IMG/VR virus record: IMGVR_UViG_3300036799_000028
Span: 1-43,889 of that record
Source: a virus
Direction: 5' to 3' (one strand)
Length of the DNA stretch: 43,889 nucleotides
Under the pieces are notes generated by a model. That model did no database searches, was not told the origin of the DNA, and worked only from the letters and a program-made list of their open reading frames with translations. Position 1 is the first letter of the stretch, and each line of letters begins with the position of its first letter. Of this stretch, positions 40,387-43,889 are shown piece by piece. A program made the translations under genes and the position numbers.

Positions 40387-40672
40387 GACGCGGCGCTGGC
40401 GGGAGGTCGCGGAACGCTACCAGCGCCAGATGCAGGCGATGCTGTTCGAGCTTGGGCGGGTGCAGGTACTGCTGGGGGATAGCGTGACGGTGTCACTCAC
40501 GGGGGAGCCACCGGTGACGCTGTCACACGACGAGCACGAGCCGGTGCCGTGCGGATTCTGCGGGCATCTGATCGAGCCGTACACCAGCCTGGGCAGCGTG
40601 CGGCGGTACTGCGACCACCGCTGTCAGCAGCGTGCCTATCGAGCGCGACGGAAGCTAGAGGTACTGGCGTGA
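40367..40672 (+). CDS. Small zinc-finger protein with CGFC and YCDHRCQQRAYRAR
   Basis: ATG 40367 has GGAGG upstream and lies 20 nt inside the previous gene, giving 101 aa. The C-terminus has CGFC..YCDHRCQQRAYRARRK, a zinc finger well known from small phage and bacterial proteins (YCs..CrQRAYRaR). The N-terminus is a charged helix. It may be a nucleic-acid binder. Confidence 0.7.
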   Translation: MKREHPETRRWREVAERYQRQMQAMLFELGRVQVLLGDSVTVSLTGEPPVTLSHDEHEPVPCGFCGHLIEPYTSLGSVRRYCDHRCQQRAYRARRKLEVLA

Positions 40673-40887
40673 CGGTTGTGACGGATCCGAAGACGAACAT
40701 CCTGAAGCTGGTGGAGCGGTGCCGCTCATGCGGCGCGCAGATTTACTGGTCGACGACCGACAAGGGCAAGCTCTGCCCGTATGACGTGGTGAACGGCAAG
40801 CCGACGCGCGAGTCGCACTTCGCCGGCGCTGCGGACGGCAGTCGGCCAGGGTGTCCCCAGGCGAGGCGGTGGAGCAAGAAGGCATGA
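40669..40887 (+). CDS. Small zinc-finger protein, 72 aa
   Basis: GTG 40669 is in GTGA. CRSCGAQIYW and LCPYD and a C-terminal Cys make one zinc finger. HF...GCPQAR follows. It is one of a run of tiny zinc proteins coupled by overlaps. The function is not known. Confidence 0.65.
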   Translation: MTVVTDPKTNILKLVERCRSCGAQIYWSTTDKGKLCPYDVVNGKPTRESHFAGAADGSRPGCPQARRWSKKA

Positions 40888-41084
40888 ACGAGGACATGGT
40901 GACGTTCAGGCGCCAGGTGAGCGATGGCAGCTATGGCAGCGAGACGATCGAGGTGGTGCTGACGGTCTCGAAGCTGGAGGATCTGGAGTCGGTGCTGATG
41001 ACCGCGCGCAGGATCGTGCAGGAGGAACTGCAACGGAGTCCGAACCCGACCATCCGGCGGACCATGGAGCGGGAGTTGTCGTGA
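40884..41084 (+). CDS. Small unknown protein, 66 aa
   Basis: ATG 40884 is in ATGA. It has a beta hairpin-like start (VTFRRQVSDGSYGSETIEVVLTV) and a helix (LEDLESVLMTARRIVQEELQ). No family is recognised. Overlaps on both sides support it. Confidence 0.6.
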   Translation: MNEDMVTFRRQVSDGSYGSETIEVVLTVSKLEDLESVLMTARRIVQEELQRSPNPTIRRTMERELS

Positions 41085-41407
41085 CAGACGACGATCTCTG
41101 GGCCATGGCGGGCGACGGGATCGAGGCTGCCTTCTGGCGCTTCCATCGGGAGAACCCGATCGTCTACGACCTGCTGCGCCAGTACGCCTTTCAGGCCCAC
41201 GACGCTGGCCGGGGCCACTGGGGCATCGGGATGATCTGGGAACGGATGCGCTGGTACGTGCTGGTTGAGACGAGCGATCCGAGCGGGTTCAAGCTGAACA
41301 ACAATCATCGGAGTCGGTACGCGCGCCTGCTGATGCTTCAGGAGCCCGAACTGGACGGCATCTTCGAGACGCGGCGCCTGAACGGCGCGACGGTGCTGGA
41401 GCGGTGA
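41081..41407 (+). CDS. Conserved phage/prophage protein, 108 aa
   Basis: GTG 41081 is in GTGA. The stretch FWRFHRENPIVYDLLRQYAFQAHDAGRGHWGIGMIWERMRWYVLVET followed by FKLNNNHRSRYARLLMLQEPELDGIFETRRL is one I recognise from many prophages and phages, mostly annotated as hypothetical. It may bind DNA through its conserved NNNxRSRYAR. The role is not established. Confidence 0.75.
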   Translation: MTDDDLWAMAGDGIEAAFWRFHRENPIVYDLLRQYAFQAHDAGRGHWGIGMIWERMRWYVLVETSDPSGFKLNNNHRSRYARLLMLQEPELDGIFETRRLNGATVLER

Positions 41408-41640
41408 TGCGAGCGTTGAGTCTGCGCCAGGCGATCACGTGCGAGATAGCGATGGCGCCCAGGTGCAAGTGCCGCTGCCATGGGACGTTCCACGGGCGGC
41501 AGGCTGGGCTGATGCGCCTGGATGTTGACCCGCTCTACTTCCAGCAGCTGCCCGACGAAGATCCGCACAAAGTAAAAGCCCCAGTGCAACTTCCGTTGCC
41601 GCCGGGGCTGGTGTTGGATGTGCGCTACGGTGCGGCTTAG
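41407..41640 (+). CDS. Cys-rich small protein, end of early operon
   Basis: ATG 41407 overlaps the previous stop; a GTG at 41404 also fits. CKCRCHGTFHG near the N-terminus looks like a metal site. The rest is Leu/Pro-rich. Its TAG and the opposing gene's TAA share bases at 41637-41640. Confidence 0.65.
   Translation: MRALSLRQAITCEIAMAPRCKCRCHGTFHGRQAGLMRLDVDPLYFQQLPDEDPHKVKAPVQLPLPPGLVLDVRYGAA
41568..41609 (-). terminator. Intrinsic terminator of the leftward operon
   Basis: Read leftward, AGCCCC/GGGGCT (41577-41582 and 41604-41609) plus inner GCAAC/GTTGC make a stem, followed by TTTTACTTTG. It lies about 28 nt past the last stop of the leftward operon, inside the end of the early operon's last gene. 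Confidence 0.7.
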
Positions 41641-41891
41641 TGCATGTCGCGCACGATGCGCCGCGCCTCAGTGCGAGCGAGTAGACGGAAGGCAACTGCC
41701 GGGATGCGGATCGGCTCCAGGCACGTGCCGCAGCGGTGCGTGCTGCCGGGCAAGAGGGTGCCTGGCCTGTCCTCGTCGGTCAGAGTGAACGAGCCGTTGT
41801 ACGGAGATTCGATGCCACCGCCGCAACCCGGGCGCGGGCAGTCGATGCGGATGGCGACAACGTAGACGATGCCGAGCGGTGGGCGCGTCAT
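41637..41891 (-). CDS. Small zinc-finger-like protein, 84 aa
   Basis: ATG 41891 overlaps the previous stop. CPRPGCGG and CGTC make a possible zinc site in a beta-rich body. The C-terminus is Arg-rich (FRLLARTEARRIVR). It is the last gene before the terminator. No family is recognised. Confidence 0.65.
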   Translation of the reverse strand: MTRPPLGIVYVVAIRIDCPRPGCGGGIESPYNGSFTLTDEDRPGTLLPGSTHRCGTCLEPIRIPAVAFRLLARTEARRIVRDMH

Positions 41892-42283
41892 GCGGTTCTC
41901 CTTCGCGATCGGGGTCGGCGGGTGAGCGCCTGGGTGGCGAGCAGGGCGAGCAGGGGAGCGCCTTCACGCTCCCAGCGGCTGACGCTGGACGGGTTCACTT
42001 CGAGCGCCCGGGCCAGGGCGCCCTGGCTCATGCCCAGCTGCTCGCGCAGGGCGGTGATCGCCGCGCCGCGTTCGAGCGGGAGGGCGCTGGCCACGTGCTG
42101 GAGGTCGCGGATTTTCTGCTCGGCGGCGGCGAGCGCCTGGGCGTCCGAGCCGAACGACTCCGGCTCGCTTGACCAGACCAGCTGGCCGTCCTGATCCCAG
42201 ACGCCGGCGAGCCAGAAGTCGGTCGCGTACGTCGACCACGGGTCGGTGAGCCGAGCAGTCTCGGCGTGGTAGGTGGGGCTCAT
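41888..42283 (-). CDS. XRE-type HTH protein
   Basis: A 131-aa protein. Residues 74-118 make a Cro/CI-type helix-turn-helix (ITALREQLGMSQGALARALEVNPSSVSRWERE). The N-terminal 70 residues have a small beta fold (TDFWLAGVWDQDGQLVWSSEPESF), perhaps for oligomer or signal binding. It could be the phage repressor or a Cro-like regulator. It is coupled on both sides, in the leftward operon. Confidence 0.8.
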   Translation of the reverse strand: MSPTYHAETARLTDPWSTYATDFWLAGVWDQDGQLVWSSEPESFGSDAQALAAAEQKIRDLQHVASALPLERGAAITALREQLGMSQGALARALEVNPSSVSRWEREGAPLLALLATQALTRRPRSRRRTA

Positions 42284-42501
42284 GCCCGCTCATGCTCGTG
42301 GTCGGTGGGCCGGTTCAGCCCGAAGCGGGCGCCGATCAGGTAGCCGATCAGGAACACGACCAGGGCCGCGAGCAGGATCATCGAGACAAGACCGCCCGGA
42401 TCCATCGGGATCAGGCTGTAGGTGATCGGCCCGCTGGATGAGGTGCAGAACATCTCGGCGGGGCGGGAGTCCCAGATGAACGCGCAGCTGGCGGGGGTCA
42501 T
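42280..42501 (-). CDS. Small membrane protein, 73 aa
   Basis: ATG 42501 overlaps the previous stop (ATGA). A short N-terminal part with two Cys residues (PASCAFIW, EMFCTSS) would be outside, a helix (LVSMILLAALVVFLIGYLIGARFG) crosses the membrane, and a His/Glu end lies inside. It might be an exclusion or immunity protein, as many phages encode. This is an inference only. Confidence 0.6.
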   Translation of the reverse strand: MTPASCAFIWDSRPAEMFCTSSSGPITYSLIPMDPGGLVSMILLAALVVFLIGYLIGARFGLNRPTDHEHERA

Positions 42502-42776
42502 ACGGGACTCCCGGTCAGCTGCTCGAACGTCTCCTGGGCGATGCGGTTGGCCTGGGACTGGAGGCCAGAGAAGTACTCGTGGTCTGCCCACTGGCGGTGC
42601 TCCTCAGCGATGGCAACCAGGGCGATCGCCTGACCCAGCGCCATGCTGGCGTCGCGGAGGCGGCGCTCGCCCCGGTTGTTGCGGGCGAACGACTTGAGGT
42701 TCGCCTCCAGCTGGTAGCGGATGGCGGCGAGCGATCGGGCGGTGGCCGGCGAGTAGCGGACGGGTTCGGTACGCAT
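42498..42776 (-). CDS. Small helical protein, 92 aa
   Basis: ATG 42776. It is helical throughout (ARSLAAIRYQLEANLKSFARNNRGERRLRDASMALGQAIALVAIAEEHRQWADHEY). It lies downstream of the Mom-like gene. Many phages pair Mom with small accessory proteins; that link is a guess. Confidence 0.6.
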   Translation of the reverse strand: MRTEPVRYSPATARSLAAIRYQLEANLKSFARNNRGERRLRDASMALGQAIALVAIAEEHRQWADHEYFSGLQSQANRIAQETFEQLTGSPV

Positions 42777-42778
42777 GG

Positions 42779-43636
42779 TCAGGAATCCTTCTTGGGGTAG
42801 GGCAGCTGCCCGAAGCCGAGCGAGACGCTGCGGCGCTGGCGGCGATCGCCCAGGGCGAACTGGTAGCGGTGGTTGCCGGGGTGGCGGGTGCTGGTGCAGC
42901 CAGCCTCGGTGCGAGCGCGGCGCCAGTAGTCCAGGCCAGACTCGCGACGGCGGCGTGGGCTGGCGCCGAAGCTGCGGAGCACTTCCTCGGAGTACTCGTG
43001 GCCCTGCTTCTGCTGGCGGATCTTGCCGATCTCCTGCTCGTTGAAGACCCGGCCGGTGGGCAGGTGCCAGATGGTCCGGCCGTCGGCGCGGCCGGTGTAG
43101 GTGGCGTTGCTGGCCTGGTAGATCGTGCCGATGTGGCCAGGCATGGTCTGGTTGCCCTGGGCGTCGAAGCGAGCGACCGGGTCGCTGTGGCTGACGATGC
43201 CCCGGAAGCCCAGGGCAGCTGCCTGGCGGAACGCCTCGGCCAGGAACCACGACTCGGCATTGGCTGGCACCTCGTCGGTCAGCACGAAGCGGCCGAGTTC
43301 GGCGCTCTCGCGGTACGGCACCAGCTTCGGGAACGCCTTGAGCAGCACCCGCTCGAAGCCAGCGTTGGTGAGGCTGGCGATGCCGACCAGCTGCTCGCCC
43401 AGGTACAGGCCGAAGTTGGCCAGGTAGCCACCGGCCTTGCCGGCGTAGTGGTGGCGAGCGGTGAACGCGATCGCGACCGGCTGGGTGATGGACGCCACCT
43501 CGAACAGGCGGCTGTTGAAGCCACCCTCCGAGATGTGTCGCCAGGACTGCTGGCGGTTCGTGTGCCGCTGGCAGTAGTCAGAGGCGGGCGAGAGGAACGA
43601 GGCGGTCTTGCCGGTCGCGATCGAGGCGGTGGTCAT
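42779..43636 (-). CDS. Mom-like adenine-modification protein (GNAT fold)
   Basis: A 285-aa protein. RHHYAGKAGGY (61-71), LVGIASLTNAGF, AELGRFVLTDEVPANAESWFLAEAFRQA (113-140), GFRGIVSHSDP and HIGTIYQASNATYTGR (168-183) follow the order of GNAT-like Mom proteins from actinophages. The Mu Mom protein turns adenine in phage DNA to a carbamoylmethyl form that stops many restriction enzymes. The C-terminal third (FNEQEIGKIRQQKQGHEY.. HPGNHRYQFALG) is typical of this subgroup. The likely job is protecting phage DNA on entry. Coupled (ATGA) to the gene before it. Confidence 0.75.
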   Translation of the reverse strand: MTTASIATGKTASFLSPASDYCQRHTNRQQSWRHISEGGFNSRLFEVASITQPVAIAFTARHHYAGKAGGYLANFGLYLGEQLVGIASLTNAGFERVLLKAFPKLVPYRESAELGRFVLTDEVPANAESWFLAEAFRQAAALGFRGIVSHSDPVARFDAQGNQTMPGHIGTIYQASNATYTGRADGRTIWHLPTGRVFNEQEIGKIRQQKQGHEYSEEVLRSFGASPRRRRESGLDYWRRARTEAGCTSTRHPGNHRYQFALGDRRQRRSVSLGFGQLPYPKKDS

Positions 43637-43824
43637 GGCTGGGTCTCGGCCAGGTAGGCGACCAGGCGCAGGTAGGTGGCGGTGCGGATCGGGTTCGAGC
43701 CGTGCTGCCGGTTGAGGCGCATCAGGTGCTTGATCTCGGACTGGATGTCGGAGGCGCTGAACAGTTCGGGGTGGGTCTGGGGCGTGGCCTGGCCGACCAG
43801 GGCGCGCTCGGGGAGGTAGGTCAT
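43633..43824 (-). CDS. Small helical protein spanning the contig junction
   Basis: A 63-aa protein from ATG 43824 (equivalent to base 96 at the left end), with GGGAG about 8 nt upstream. It starts TYLPERALVGQATPQTHPELFSASDIQSEIKHLMRL. On the circle its ATG overlaps the stop of the gene at 93. The left-end copy of the repeat encodes EQFSATEIQ in place of ELFSASDIQ, a conservative variant that supports translation. No family is recognised. Confidence 0.7.
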   Translation of the reverse strand: MTYLPERALVGQATPQTHPELFSASDIQSEIKHLMRLNRQHGSNPIRTATYLRLVAYLAETQP

Positions 43825-43889
43825 GACCGACTCCCGAGCGCGCGGCGGCAGTGCTTGCAAGTGACCAGCTGCGCGACCGGTGCCTGGTG
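43729..43889. repeat. Terminal direct repeat, right copy
   Basis: Matches bases 1-161, with an exact 126-bp part at 43764-43889. Together they show that the contig closes into a circle of about 43,728 bp. Confidence 0.9.

Noticed and set aside
1-43889. tRNA or tmRNA genes
   Set aside because: I saw no cloverleaf-like pattern or T-loop motif in the intergenic gaps; a covariance-model scan would be needed to be sure.

Overview
This window looks like one complete temperate tailed-phage genome, assembled as a circle and opened inside an operon. Bases 1-161 repeat 43729-43889 (36-161 exactly), so the unique length is about 43,728 bp. The minus-strand operon at the left end joins in frame, through an ATGA stop/start overlap, to the one at the right end. 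GC is high (I estimate mid-60s percent), coding is dense, and most genes are coupled by ATGA, GTGA or TGATG overlaps. I see no rRNA, tRNA, CRISPR array or insertion sequence. The host cannot be named. High GC, frequent GTG/TTG starts, starts that look leaderless, a Mom-like protein and an LGFP-like repeat suggest an actinobacterium or another high-GC lineage such as Chloroflexota.

Layout. (1) The rightward late operon, 1,079-30,522, holds a putative small terminase, large terminase, a portal of about 740 aa, several small unknown genes, a 2,773-aa putative ejection protein with two peptidoglycan-hydrolase-like domains, a 906-aa low-complexity protein, scaffold, an HK97-fold major capsid protein, an Ig/FN3-like protein, an adaptor-like protein, a collagen-like fibre with an S74 chaperone, a beta-rich tail protein, a second S74 fibre, a C39-like peptidase, and a run of tiny membrane proteins that includes a Flp-pilin look-alike. 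No tail-tube, sheath or tape-measure set is visible, so the order fits a short-tailed virion. (2) A leftward cluster, 32,241-30,375, begins with a ParB-like protein and ends in small membrane proteins whose last gene runs antisense into the late operon. (3) A rightward lysogeny block, 32,384-34,449, holds an excisionase-like HTH protein, a coiled-coil/membrane protein and a large serine integrase. (4) A rightward early/replication block, 34,791-41,640, holds a possible regulator flanked by a repeated AT-rich motif, a VRR-NUC nuclease, a transglycosylase-like protein, a second ParB-like protein, a putative annealing protein, a replication-initiator-like protein next to a repeat-rich candidate origin, and a string of small zinc-finger proteins. 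(5) A leftward operon begins near 940, crosses the contig ends and runs down to 41,637, closed by a hairpin/U-run terminator. It holds zinc-ribbon proteins, a Mom-like DNA-modification protein, an XRE-type HTH protein and small membrane proteins.

Together the genes make a self-contained temperate phage. The integrase and excisionase-like protein would move it in and out of the host chromosome. Replication would rely on the host polymerase, recruited by the initiator-like protein. Mom-like base modification may protect the DNA. The terminase packages it and the large internal protein probably helps carry it through the cell wall. All functions are inferred from sequence read by eye; no database search was possible.
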